In this document: positions 36,160-47,806 of the stretch, piece by piece
How positions within the stretch are numbered: position 1 is the first letter of the stretch
How the letters are laid out: each line of letters opens with the position of its first letter
From: Denticeps clupeoides
Taxonomy: Eukaryota; Chordata; Actinopteri; Clupeiformes; Denticipitidae
DNA: 64,000 nt
Assembly (NCBI RefSeq): GCF_900700375.1
Contig: NC_041723.1
Span: forward strand, 18,041,456-18,105,455
Reading direction: 5' to 3'
Position numbers and translations under genes: made by a program
Notes under the pieces: generated by a model
What the model was told of the DNA's origin: nothing
Seen by the model: the letters and a program-made list of their open reading frames with translations, nothing else
The model's database searches: none

Positions 36160-38034
36160 TCTTCCCTGCTTACAAAGACTTTTACTGAAGGCTCTTGAAG
36201 TCTGTAAACCATTTTAGACATAACACCAATTTTTATAATAAAACACCTGACCTCTCTCTTGAAATTGTTATTGGGAATTGTACTTTTAACGTTAAGCAAG
36301 CCTTTTTTGATTAAATAATTAAATATTAAGAGTAAATTCTGATTCATTATTTTCAAAGTTCTCAGTCTGGCTTTCGAGGCTCCATAAAGTTTAATACACT
36401 TAATTTGTTTGAATATTCTTTCACTGCTACTCTGTTCAGAAATACTTTATAATTATTTCTAATAAACGTAAGCAACAATATTTTTGGCAGCCTTGATGAC
36501 AGCTCTGTATGGGTGATAGCCTTCTTAAACCTTAAAGGTAGTTGGCCTAGAAGGTAAGGCTACTACCAAATGTTTCATCCGCTGACGTTATAAAACTTTA
36601 CTTAGAATCTTGCTCAGGACAAAACTTGATAATATAAATCTGATATGCTTGGTTTTCAGTTGCTCATTCTAACAGTTGTCAAAGTAAGACATTTCTTATC
36701 CAACGTTGTGCAATGCTGCTCAATGTATTTACATGTTCCAGATTCTGCAATTGCAATGGGTAGTTGTAACAGTCATTATGTGCACTCCTTTTTGTCATGG
36801 TGGCATGTGTAATATTGCGATTGATGAGCCAAACAATAACTATATCAGTAATGCAGGCAGTGTGTATGTCCCAGTATAACTTGTATTAAGCATGCAAAAT
36901 GGCAGTGTGGAGAATAAATGTGCCTGCCTCTGGTGAAACCTGGTTACATCTACACAGCCCCAGCCCAAGCAGCGCAACCTGCTTTCCAGGCAAGAAGCAT
37001 TACCCACAGGGTCAACAGGGACAACAGGTACAACAGGGACATGGCACTCCTGATCTGTATGGTCTTTTCAGCAAAGATGGAGTGGGGAAATTGGAACCTG
37101 CACATAATGCCTGTTACACATTGCTGACATGTTTAGTGTGAGTACAGAACCATATACAGGTGATTGACAGACAGTATAAATTAAATATAAAGGTTATTGG
37201 CAGACGTATAAATGACGGATCCTCACCTTTTGATCCAGACGCTCAATGCTACCATTCGTGCTAACGCGGTCTTCTTCTCGCTGGTCTGGCCTACGCTGTT
37301 ACCAAGACATCAGACGCTCGCCGGTCGCCATGGAGCGTCCAGAGCGATTGTATGCAGGGTTGCCATGGGAACGGGGGGCGCTGGTGGTTGTCTGATGGTC
37401 CCTCCTCATTTTTCAAGTAGTTTAACAAAGATGTTGCAACTTTCATGATGACCACGAAAATCTAAATCTATCGTTGTGAAGTTCTTGTTGAAATATAATT
37501 TCAAAAAATCACGAATGTGCTGGATTCAGTTCCTTTTGCGTGGAAATTAAAAAAAGTTTCCAATGTAGGTGTTGCCAGGTCTCGTTTTGTGAAAAAAATT
37601 CGCGACATTACCAAAGAAAGAACTAACTTAGTGATAATAGTGAATAGTGAAAATATTAACGAAACTAAAATAAATTCAGATGCGAAACACGAATGATTGA
37701 GTTTGTAAATAAATTGTCATTACCAATTAGACTAATTAAGACATTGCTAATGCGCAGTATTTAACATCTGCTAAGCTTTACAATAGAGGGTTGAACTGAA
37801 GCTACACTGATGAGTTGATGAGACTGAGACTCAGATACACAGATGCAACCCCCCAAAACGTAAACGGCTGTCTGTTGTGATGAAAAGACAATTTTATATA
37901 TTAAAAAGAAAAGCCGCTTATAATTAGTGGCCCCTGTTTGTATTTAATGGAATTCCGACAGGTGTGTGCAATTAATTGTTAATTGGTCTCATTCAGCTTT
38001 TCGTTCATTTAGCGTATCTGTCGCTTATTAAAAC
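36160..38034. promoter_or_regulatory. Head-to-head region between efcab6 and pnpla
   Basis: No coding exon is supported. On the minus strand a donor-like AAAAG followed by GTGAGG at about 37228 suggests an efcab6 5' UTR exon around 37230-37400, the most GC-rich part. The plus-strand pnpla gene begins about 0.7 kb away, so the two promoters face apart. The rest is AT-rich with no clear repeat. Confidence 0.4.
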
Positions 38035-38067
38035 ATGGTTGTGTTTCTTCGCGGATCTTCAGTAGCC

Positions 38068-40426
38068 ATGTTGGAGCGGAGTCGCGACTGGAACGTCTCC
38101 TTCGCCGGCTGTGGGTTCATGGCCGTCTACTACGTCGGCGTGTCGTGCTGTCTGATGGAGAGAGCCCGCGGTCTCTTGGATAATGCCGCCAAGATCTCCG
38201 GCGCGTCGTCCGGGGCCATAACTGGGGCGGTGATCGCGTGTAGGATTCCTTTCGGTAGGTACTGGTTTCGGTCCAGCCGTGTAATCCGCGTTTTTAACCT
38301 AAAACCCACTGGCCACTTGGACCTGTAGATGCTGGTAAGTCTAGTTCCTCTGTTTTTAAATGGGCTTTTTTTTTTTTTTTTTTTTTTTTTTTCTTTCCCG
38401 CCCCTGCTCCAAAGTCAAGAGCTGCGAGAGTCTGATGGATATGGCCAGAGAAGCCAGCAAGCGCAACCTGAGCACCCTGCACCCCTCCTTCAACCTGATG
38501 AGGTTCGTCCGGGACTTCCTGCACCGCGAGCTGCCCGAGGACGCCCATCTGCTGGCCAGCGGAAAGCTCTGCGTTTCTCTCACCCGCCTGACCGATGGGG
38601 AGAACGTCATCGCATCCCAGTTTGACTCAAAGGAGGAACTCATCCAGGTCAGGGGCACAATTCTGAATGTCCAGTTAAGAGAATCATGATCCGAATATCT
38701 CACTGGGTGCCATTACAGGCTCAGAAGCTTTGTCTTTGTTTCTCCAGGCTATTCTCTGTAGCTGCTTTTTCCCAGTTTGCTGTGGTATGATCCCTCCGGC
38801 CTTCCGTGGTGTTGTAAGTTCCTGCTCTTGTCCCCTTTTTATTTATTTTATATATATTTATTTTATATGTATGTATGTATGTATACATTTTTTTGTATAA
38901 TTTACTTTTCGCAGCGGTATGTCGATGGTGCTCTTAGTGACAACTTGCCCTACTGTAAACTGAAGAATACAATTACCGTATCGCCCTTTGCTGGAGAGAG
39001 CGACATCTGCCCAAAGGAAGGTCCATACTTCTATCAAGAGGTGCGCTATTTCAACGTCAGCATAAATGTCAACCGCAACAACCTGTGCAGAGTGTCCAGG
39101 ATTTTCCTACCTCCTAGACCTGAGGTGAGTCTCATTATTAAATACTGCTAGTCTCTGTGCATGTACGCTGTGTGACTCGTAATTTTCGAACAGGTCTTGG
39201 CAGAGTTGTGCCAAAGTGGATACAGAGATGCCCTTCAGTTTCTTCTAGAAAATGGTAATTTTGGGAGAAGAGAAACCATTTTCTTGTAGAAATGAAGTTT
39301 CTGATTATCTTTAATTTTGGTTGTAGACCTTGTGAAACTGGAACTTCTGGCTGAGCTCTCGCCGACGGAGGAAGGTCCCACACAAGCTACCTGCTGTGAT
39401 GCAAGACTACTGTCACACACCGCAGTCGATGGAGGTGATTCCACCGAGGCATGGCCGGCTGAGTGTTCTTGCTATGAAGAGGAACAGCACTGGTGGTTTG
39501 ACGATCTGACCGTAGACTTGCTCCCTGTGCACATAAAAAAGGGTACGACTACTTTAACTCCTGGAGCAGATTAAAAAAAAAAAAAAAAAAAAAAACGCCT
39601 CCATGGAACCAAAGTAATACTTTTTTTTTTTTCCCATTTAAACTAGTATTTTGCAAGGCTTGTAAGGATATGTATGGGCCTTCAGTTCCAGTGAGACATC
39701 TGCTCCTGGTGAGGATGCTCCTGTTTCTACTGGTTCTGTTTGTCCTACCAGTGGAGCTGGTCTGTGCTTTGGCTTGTAGGTATGGGGAAAAATTTTATTG
39801 TAGAACGCATTTGACTGCATCAGACTGTGAGCCAAAATGTATAAGTGTTTTACCCAAATTTGTACCCAATGTAGTTCTCTTTAGCCAGCAGTTTGTTTGC
39901 CAGAAACAAAAATGAGGGCAGTTTTCTCAATCAGCATATTCTTGCAGCAGGCTAGCTCTAGTTAAGAACAAAGCTTTACACTAAATATTCAGATATGCAT
40001 TTCTTTCTTCCTGGTGACCTGTGGTTTTGTGCGCTAGGTTTGTTGAGTGGGCACCAGAGATGGCTTCAGATGTGGCTTGGCTGTGTGACCTGTCTAGGGA
40101 TGTATATAAGCAAATATGGAAAAGACTGCATCAGGGGTATGTCGTGTATCCTCTACACGACGACTGTTTGTAGTTCAAGTTTTATATGATTATAATTGAA
40201 CACTCCTTTTGCTTTTTACCTTTTTTATAGGAACCCTTTTCTCAAACCCAGTATCAGTGCAACCTCGACCCTCGCTCTGCCTCCAACTCCAGTTAAAATC
40301 TCTGAAGAAAAAGGGTTTCCTCCTGGTGCCCATCTCTTGCCCCCTACTCCTCCAGCAACACCACCAGTTTACTCAAAGGAGCAATGCACGGTCCGTGACC
40401 GCAGCATGCTTGCTGAGACTGCCTAA
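38068..40426 (+). CDS. pnpla3: Patatin-like phospholipase, PNPLA2/3/5 type
   Basis: Nine exons join in frame: 38068-38254, 38415-38647, 38748-38813, 38915-39124, 39194-39254, 39327-39542, 39647-39779, 40038-40136 and 40231-40426, giving 466 residues. The oxyanion-loop motif AGCGFMAVYYVG is at residues 13-24. The nucleophile elbow GASSG has Ser47, exactly the human PNPLA3 number if translation starts at 38068; an upstream in-frame ATG at 38035 would add 11 residues. The second catalytic residue is Asp in YVDGALSDN. A hydrophobic helix (LLLVRMLLFLLVLFVLP, exon 7) fits lipid-droplet attachment. The family hydrolyses or remodels triglycerides and retinyl esters. Proximity to samm50 and efcab6 favours PNPLA3/5 over PNPLA2, but the sequence alone does not settle it. 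Confidence 0.88.
38366..38392. repeat. Poly-T tract before pnpla exon 2
   Basis: Twenty-seven T in a row, 22 bases before the exon 2 acceptor, so it forms most of the polypyrimidine tract of that splice site. Confidence 0.8.
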
Positions 40427-40437
40427 AACATGCATGT

Positions 40438-40443
40438 AAATAA
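40438..40443 (+). terminator. pnpla3: pnpla polyadenylation signal
   Basis: AATAAA about 12 bases after the stop codon, giving an unusually short 3' UTR if it is the one used. Confidence 0.5.
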
Positions 40444-41464
40444 ACATTGTCATCTGTAAGCCCATGTGTTTTTATTTAAGGAAAAATAATACAATTCCTA
40501 GCTGTTTGGTAGTCATGGTGTAAGGAGGTAAATGTTGCAACTGATGCCCACTTCACATGGGGGAAAAAGAGACTTCACCAGTGTAAACATTTAATTAAAA
40601 TGAAACTAGCATTCCAATACAAACCCTGCACCATTTGACAAGGCTTGTGCTCTTACATTGTGGCTCTAGCACTTGAACAAGTTTAAAAAAAAAAAAAAAA
40701 AAAAAAGGGGCCGTACATTATCATATGGGGAGAGGAAAGTCTTCTCAGTATTGCTGACATTGTTGGGTTTATGCTCAGAGCTACAGGACAAAGTAAAAAC
40801 TAAACTCTAAAATTTCATTACTAAAAAGCTACATGAATTCTACATGTAGTTATAGTGTGACCTATGACTTCTCATTTTACTTTGCAGCAGTGGAATAAAT
40901 GTGAAATCCCTGATTGTTACATTAAAAAAAAAAATAAACAGTACAAAAATTTGCACAAACACATGGATATCACACAAATTGAGGTGAAACATGGACTGGC
41001 CATGTTTAAAAGAAAAATCACATAACCTGACCACTGTGTACCTGTGCATTCTCATGTCTCTGGGCATAACATCTGAAAAAAATTTTTTTTTTTAAACAAA
41101 CTCACTAAAAAATTCCTAAACAAATCATGTTTGAGATGTTTGAGTCCTTTGAAGAAATGGTTCAACATAGGCAGTTGTTCCCGTTTGACCAAAAAGGGGA
41201 TTCCTTTAACTGAGTCTTCAGCTTAGTAACACAGTGAGGCACAGACACTTAAAATAAAGGATTCTGGGCAGATGAACCATTCCACTGGTTCTGTCCTGGA
41301 TCTACTCAGATTAATTAGTGTCTCCTGAACCTCAGTGGAGATGAGGCCGGTTTGTAAGATCATTTCAGTATAAAACCAATGATTTTAAAAAGCTGTAGAA
41401 GAGCACCAGTAACACTCCATCCCCCTTAGACCTAGTGGCATTGGTGGCCCCTTTGAGTCCAGTC
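40444..41464. other. Spacer between convergent pnpla and tdg copy A
   Basis: Non-coding, with a poly-A tract at about 40683-40706. The minus-strand side probably carries the tdg copy A 3' UTR. Confidence 0.45.
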
Positions 41465-44400
41465 TCATACAGCCCCAACTCCAGGTTGGGCATGTGAGGA
41501 ACCGCTGATATCTGGGATCTGCTCGTCAAAAGTTTGGGTCATCCATTGGCCATCTGGGACTTGACCCACTGCAGGAGGGGAGGTGGAGGTATTCTCTATT
41601 GCACAAGAAGAAATCTGTGAGACACCAGTTACTGCTAGCTTATTGTTGCCACTATACTAACTTGACTATTTTCCTATATACAGTCAAGTCCATAAATATT
41701 GGGACATTGACACAATGTTAACATTTTTGGCTCTATACACCACCACAATGGATATCAAATGAAACGAAGATGTGCTTTAACTGCAGACTGTCAGCTTTTA
41801 TTTGAGGGTATTTACATCCAAATCAGGTGAACGGTGTAGGAATTACAACAGTTTGCATATGTGCCTACCACTTGTTAAGGGACCAAAAGTAATGGGACAG
41901 AATAAGAACCATAAATCAAACTTATTTGGATATAAATACCCTGAAATAAAAGCTGATAGTCTGCAGTTAAAGCATATCTTGTTTGTTTAATTTGATATCC
42001 ATTGTGGTGGTGTATAGAGCCAAAAATGTTAACATTGTGTCGATGTCCCAATATTTATGGACCTGACTGTAGTACCAATCAATGCTTTTACAACAAATAT
42101 TCTGTTTGAAATTCAAGCAGTTCAATATCTCATTATAATCTGAAAAAAACAATGTATTCCAAACTGTTGACATTTGGCAGATACTTCATCTGAACATGCA
42201 TTCCTTCTACAATAGAAATAAAGAATGTTCTGTAGAATTTTTCCCAAATCGTTGCCATAAATGTGGCACGTTGCAGGTTGCTTTGTTTGCACTCTTCTGT
42301 CCAGTACATCGCATGTCAGCTTGATGGAGTTTAAGGATGCAGTCACACGTTTTACAAAATACTGATTCAGCAATATTTTACATAGTGATATTGTATTTAT
42401 ATATGGACAGTAAATATCAATATTTATGTATCCAAATGTATTCCAAAATTCAGTTCTGAGTTTTGTTATTTTGGCTGAATTATTAATGTTATATGATCCA
42501 CATATATCATCTTGTATGATATGTATATCAGCTCTGTTTACATTTTCAGTGAATTGTTGAATATTGTAATATGTACAGTGTGACTAAATATCATGACAAT
42601 TGCATCGTGACCTATGTATCGCAATACATATTTTATTGTGAGATCCTCACCAACACACAACCCTAGCATGTTTCCTTTGGTCCGAATCAGTCAGTGAGTG
42701 TGTAACATTGTATAATTTTCCTCTTGGTTTGGTTTCCTTTCACACCGGAAAAATCCAAACAAACCAAAATGCATCATTTCAAATCACGCGAGAATTGTTG
42801 TTACCTTGGCGATACATCTAACCAAAGTAAATACAGGAAGCAGATCTGTTAATGACATTGAAATTTACCCACAATTCACTGTTCACAAATCATTGATTGC
42901 ATTTGGTTCTGTTTTGGTTGGGTACGCATTCTCACCAGAGTTTGTGATTTGATTCGAATTGGGACCACCTCTTTTGTGGGTATTGGTGTGGATGTTTTTA
43001 TACACACCCGAGCGTGATTACTGTGTTCACATTTGAGGTGGAAAACAAAGGCTTTCTTGCTGCAACTCAACCTGTCAAACATGCAATGGGAATTATTTGC
43101 TTTACAGTTGAAACTGAGATTTGATCACTATGAAGATTATTACGCGGTACTTGAAGCTGTGGTCCTGTGAGCAACCTATCACATAATCAATAAATGTTTA
43201 CAAGGGTATGGTACCAGTGTATTCAAAAACTTACAACAATCTCTGTCTGCAAAAAATTTAGTTATCAAGAAAAGATGAGATACCTGTAGGAATTGGTAGC
43301 ACCAACTTTCAAGGCTTCAAGGATCAACTTCCATTGAAGCTTTAAGTTGTTCCCTTAAAAAGGATTATTTTTTTCCTTTTTTTTTTTTGCACAATTCTGA
43401 AATGATTCAGTTTTACCTTTACCACCACCTGCAGAACCACTCCATGTCTTGCTAATTGCCTATATTTTCTATTTGTTGTCCATTCCATTTGTGCAACAGC
43501 ATGTGAAATTGATTTTCAATCAGAGTTGCGTCCTAAGTGGAAAGTTTCACAGAACAATTACAATGTAACTCCATCGACTTGGAGTTACATTGTGTTGTTT
43601 AAGTGATGCCTTTAATGAGTAGTGTATATACCCCTCACTACCAAGGACCATTATATCAAGAAAATATTATTCACTTCACCTTCCATTGGTCATAATGTTA
43701 TGAATGATCAGTGTATATACACAATGTCATTACTTTCTTAGGTTATCTGCAAACCTGTTTGTCCAGGGGATGAGAAGGTACAGTGACCGTTGCTTTGTTC
43801 TGCTTCTGGTACAGCTTCACCATACGCTCCTCCAAACGCTGCCTCATACCCAGGATCATACTGCTCCTCCTTGATCGCCATTCTCTTTGCATCCTCTGTT
43901 TAATAAATATGATATATGAAGAGTTTGTTAGTCACTTAAATACAAGAGAGAGCGAGAGAACGAAAGAGAGAGAGACAGAACACTTACCTTTGGCCAAGCC
44001 GAGGTCAAAGCTATAACTCAACTCTTCAATCTCTTTGGGTCGGGATACACCCTTCAGGGAGTCTCGCAGCTCCCTCAGCTTAATGTAGAAGTGCACCTTG
44101 TCCTGGGCACGAGGGAACTGGGCACAGCGGGCACTAGAAGAAGGCATCAGGTACAAGGCCTGGAATCAGATGGAAAGAAATATTTGGTTAGCTGTAATAG
44201 AACGCACAGCCGAATCAGCTGAAGCAGGCAGACGCCTTACCGTCTCACAGTCTGGAATCCTATGAGGCTGCAGGCCAAATTCAAGTTTCTTAGGCTTAGA
44301 TCCAAAGATCTCTCTACAGAACATCTCATAAATACCTAACAAGAACAATGCAGCAAACATGAATACTATAGCATCAACGTGGCTGGAAGTAGAGTAAAAA

Positions 44401-45187
44401 AAATATTGCAATTGTGGTTTCTTTGCCTATACTTGCATTTTCCATTGAAAACAGCAATCAGAGGTTTGTACTTCATCAGCTTCTCAACCAGAATCTTTCC
44501 TCCTTCCCTTAATTCTTTGCTATGAGAAGAGAAAGAAACCAGACATGATTATGTGAAAGCACTGTGTTCATCTTACATAAATATATTTAATTTAAATGTA
44601 TTACTAATTTAGAATCACTGTTGCAGGACTGCTTTCTAATAAAATCCTCTGCTGACCAAATTTAATGTAGTCATGTAGGAAGTACCTGATTTTACTGAAA
44701 TTGGACCCCTGGTCAGGCAGATCAACAGTGAGTTTAAAATTTAGACTCACCCAGTGCAATCTTTATGAGGCTTTTTTTTTTTTATGAGTTTCCAATAGTT
44801 CACAGAATCAAACACATGAGTAAGTAATAAAAAAAAAATACCTGCTCAGATCTTTGCTTCCTGGTGTTGCCCTTGCCACCATGTTGGTGAAACCAATGCC
44901 ATACTTTTCAGGCAACGTCGTATCATGCATGTGATTGAGCTGCTCATTTGTGAAGCCAGACAAAAACAGGCACTTCCCTAAAAAGGAAAACATGTTTTTA
45001 ATGAAGCATTCAACTAATGTACAGCAATTCTCAAATCACACTGTTTATTTTATATGTTTTTTAAAAAATAAACTGTACATTAACTTACAAAAATGATTTC
45101 CAGGACCAGGAAACCACCTTCCGATGTAGGCAGCCATAAGCCCAGGATTGATACCAATCTTGAAGAGGGGGGGAAAGGAAAAAGGAG

Positions 45188-45223
<36 letters not shown>

Positions 45224-47806
45224 CAAAATCAAAGCAATGCACACCCCTCCTCGTTTTAAATATTGATGAGTTAAGTACTAACTGTTGTTGCCAAATAATA
45301 CTAACATATCATAAAACCATATCATAAAAACAAGGTTCAACATCTGTTTAAAATTATAAAAATTGTACTGTACAACTGTCAATATCAAACTATAAAACAG
45401 CAAAAATAAAGGCCATTAGTTAAATCATGCCATTGTGTAAAGAGCAACATGACTTACGATAACATAGTCCAGATTGTTCGAAAGGATGTCTGGCAGGGTT
45501 TTAGTCATCACTTCCTCCTCAGTCATTCCTTTGAAGCGGTCTATCTTCCTCTTCACCTTTTTGAAGGTCTCATCTATCTTCTCCTGTTTGCCATCTGCTC
45601 CCTCTGCTCCCTTGGCACCTTTAGCACCCTTAGCACCCTTAGCAGCCTTTGCATTCTTAGGCTCCTTGGGCTCCTTGGCCTTTTTGGGTTTAGGCCCTGG
45701 TTTGGCCTTGGGCTCCTTGCTGGCTGGTCGTCCTCTCTTTCCTTTTGCAGGGGCTTATGGGAGGAATTCAAACAAAATTAACTGAGCTGAGCAATATGAC
45801 CGGGATGATAGTACATCAAGAGTGTAAATTACAGTGTGTTTAAACATACTGTATAGTAGATTGAGCAGGAAAATCATATTACATAATACTTCAATATCAA
45901 AGAATGTACCAATATTACCATTTACAGCATTTATCAGATGCCCTTATCCAGAGTGACTTACAATCAGTATTCACAGGGACAGCCCCCCCCCCGGAGCAAT
46001 TTAGGATTAAGTGTCTTGCTCAGGGACACAATGGTAGTAAGTGGGATTTGAACCTGGGCCTTCTGGAAGATTTTTGGGGACGTTTTAACAAGAACCAGGA
46101 AATCGCTGCTTAACTTACTATTGTTGTTATTGTTGTTATAATTATTATTGGTGGTATTGGTGGTACAGCTTTGCTGGTTCATAGGCGACCACACTAGGCT
46201 ACTACCACCATTAATGCACTATTCAAATATACCAGTGGCAAATAGATGACAAAATCTCAAGATGACAAAATTTGAGGGTTTTTTTTTTTCCTCTACTTTT
46301 ACTGTTTCCAGTACATGATACAAAACATATTTTATAGGTCAATCCCACAACAGGAAATGCTGGAATTAGAAGACACTTCATAATAGTACAGTAAGACATC
46401 ATGATTGTATTGCAGACCTGCAATAAAGAACCAATACACTGATACTGTGTCCAACATATCTACAGTGGCAAGAAAAACATGTGAAACCTTTTGATTTCCA
46501 TGGTTTTCTGCATGAATTTATCATAGACAAAGATCTGATCACATTTTAAGTGAAGAAAAAGCATCAAAATCATGATTTCTTGATTACAGATCATCTAAAG
46601 TGAAGTGATTGTCACATGTGATACACAGGAGCACAGCACACGGTGCACACAGTGAAATTTGTCCTCTGCATTTAACCCATCACCCTGAGTGAGCAGTGGG
46701 CAGCCATGACCGGCGCCCGGGGAGCAGTGTGTGGGGACGGTGCTTTGCTCAGTGGCACCTCAATGGTACCTTGGCGGATCGGGATTCGAACCGGCAACCT
46801 TCTGATTACGGGGCCGCTTCCTTAACCGCTAGGCCACCACTGGTCCTGGTCATTAACTCGACGATTCACATACTATTACACTAGCAGTAGTGTTTATAGT
46901 TGTCCCCAATAAAGACATGAAGGACAATAATTTTTAGATTATTATTTTAGGCACATTATAATTGTCAATATCCTTGACTTATATGATCACATTTGACAAA
47001 TGTAAAAAAAAAAAAACATGAAATTCCACAGGATTCACATTCTACAGTGGCAAGAAAACCCCTTGTATTTCTGGATTCTCTGCAAATCCCTAAAACAGAG
47101 TAGAAACTGGTAAATAGTGGTCGTCTGGCTGCATTTGTGTGAATGGGCGAATTTTTTTACAATGACAACAGTACAGCCAAAAATGAGATATTTCACACAC
47201 ATCACATAAATGTTAAACACTAAGTCAGAATGAAAGCAGAACCTTGCTGAGGCACTGCAGGTTCCTGAAGAGGTGGCCCCGGGTTGGCAGCCATCTCCAT
47301 CATAGGCCCGTCTTCTCTAGGAACCTCCATGTAGGGAGCAGCATTTGCCATGTGATGATGGTACTGAGCCTGCAGAGCCTGTAGATGCTGCTGGGCAGAC
47401 TGAACCCTGTCCAAACAGGAAAAAACGGCACTCAAATGGGGAGCACTCACTGTGGGACTGGCTAAAAGTGGCTGTAATTCTGCACTACAGCTGAATTTCA
47501 CAGAGAGACTTCAGATATAGTATTAGGGGACCGCTAAGACCGACATAAAAAAAGGTCATAACATGGGACCTTTAATCTTCTTATTCTCGCAAACAGAACT
47601 AAATATTGTTAGTAGTAACACGACCCTAGGAGTGCGTTTGCCTACAGGCAGGAACACATCCATGTTAGATTCATTACCGCCAGTCAGTATTGGAGGGAAT
47701 GCAAACTGTCCTGGCGCCACTCGGTGACAAAGCGGGGGGGAGGAACTCACCAGCGTTGCAGATATTCCGAAGGGGCAGGTACTGATCCGAAACTTCTCTC
47801 TTCCAT
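41465..47806 (-). CDS. tdg: Thymine-DNA glycosylase, tandem copy A
   Basis: Ten coding exons on the minus strand: 47806-47751, 47406-47243, 45753-45458, 45158-45089, 44977-44842, 44519-44437, 44335-44241, 44159-43988, 43895-43755 and 41568-41465, giving 438 residues. The Lys/Ala/Pro-rich regulatory N-terminus has AKG repeats. The glycosylase core carries [11 protein letters not shown] with the catalytic Asn (human N140), then [13 protein letters not shown], then [14 protein letters not shown] with the plug Arg. A SUMO-site-like IKEE and the conserved tail [13 protein letters not shown] follow in exon 10. It excises T and U opposite G, and 5-formyl- and 5-carboxylcytosine. Intron 6 needs a GC donor (AAAT followed by GCAAGT). 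If intron 9 is retained the protein ends a few codons later, at 43738. Position 151 is Trp instead of His. Confidence 0.93.
41681..42069. mobile_element. Palindromic MITE with TA target duplication
   Basis: A 389-base element whose two halves are near-perfect inverted repeats: left CAGTCAAGTCCATAAATATT, right ending AATATTTATGGACCTGACTG, with further pairing through TTAACATTTTTGGCTCTATA and its complement and on to the centre. It is flanked by TA on each side, as expected for Tc1/mariner-type transposition. No transposase. It lies in tdg copy A intron 9. Confidence 0.88.
42070..43737. other. tdg: Remainder of tdg copy A intron 9
   Basis: AT-rich intronic sequence with no coding exon or clear repeat recognised. 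Confidence 0.4.
45188..45232. repeat. 45-base poly-A tract before tdg copy A exon 4
   Basis: On the gene's strand this is a 45-base poly-T run about 30 bases upstream of the exon 4 acceptor at 45158, acting as or replacing the polypyrimidine tract. Its length is likely to be polymorphic or assembly-sensitive. Confidence 0.8.
45919..46210 (-). mobile_element. Family B SINE with internal insertion, copy 4
   Basis: The tail (CAGCATTTATCAGATGCCCT) is on the left and the head complement (CTAGGCTACTACCACC) on the right. About 110 bases of foreign sequence near 46065-46170, including a TTGTTGTTATTGTTG simple repeat, interrupt it between the B box and the head. It lies in tdg copy A intron 2. Confidence 0.7.
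46461..47038. mobile_element. Non-autonomous Tc1-like element with SINE insertion
   Basis: The left end TACAGTGGCAAGAAAAACAT and a following ATGTGAAACC to TTTCTGCAT segment match a Tc1-type end I recall from fish. The right side carries the complementary GAAATTCCACAGGATTCACAT but stops short of the terminal bases. A family A SINE (46597-46842) sits inside. A second copy of the left terminus begins immediately at about 47042. Confidence 0.6.
46597..46842 (-). mobile_element. Family A SINE, full length, copy 7
   Basis: From AAAGTGAAGTGATTGTCACA to CGCTAGGCCACCACTG, with intact A and B boxes on the minus strand. Very well preserved, so probably young. Nested in a Tc1-like element in tdg copy A intron 2. 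Confidence 0.88.

Noticed and set aside
38294-38703. Minus-strand ORFs over 80-115 codons
   Set aside because: Antisense of pnpla exon 2 plus the poly-T tract; the plus-strand exon is clearly the coding one.
45449-45785. Plus-strand ORFs of about 105 codons rich in Leu/Ser/Gly
   Set aside because: They are the antisense of TDG copy A exon 3 (AKG and PKEP repeats).
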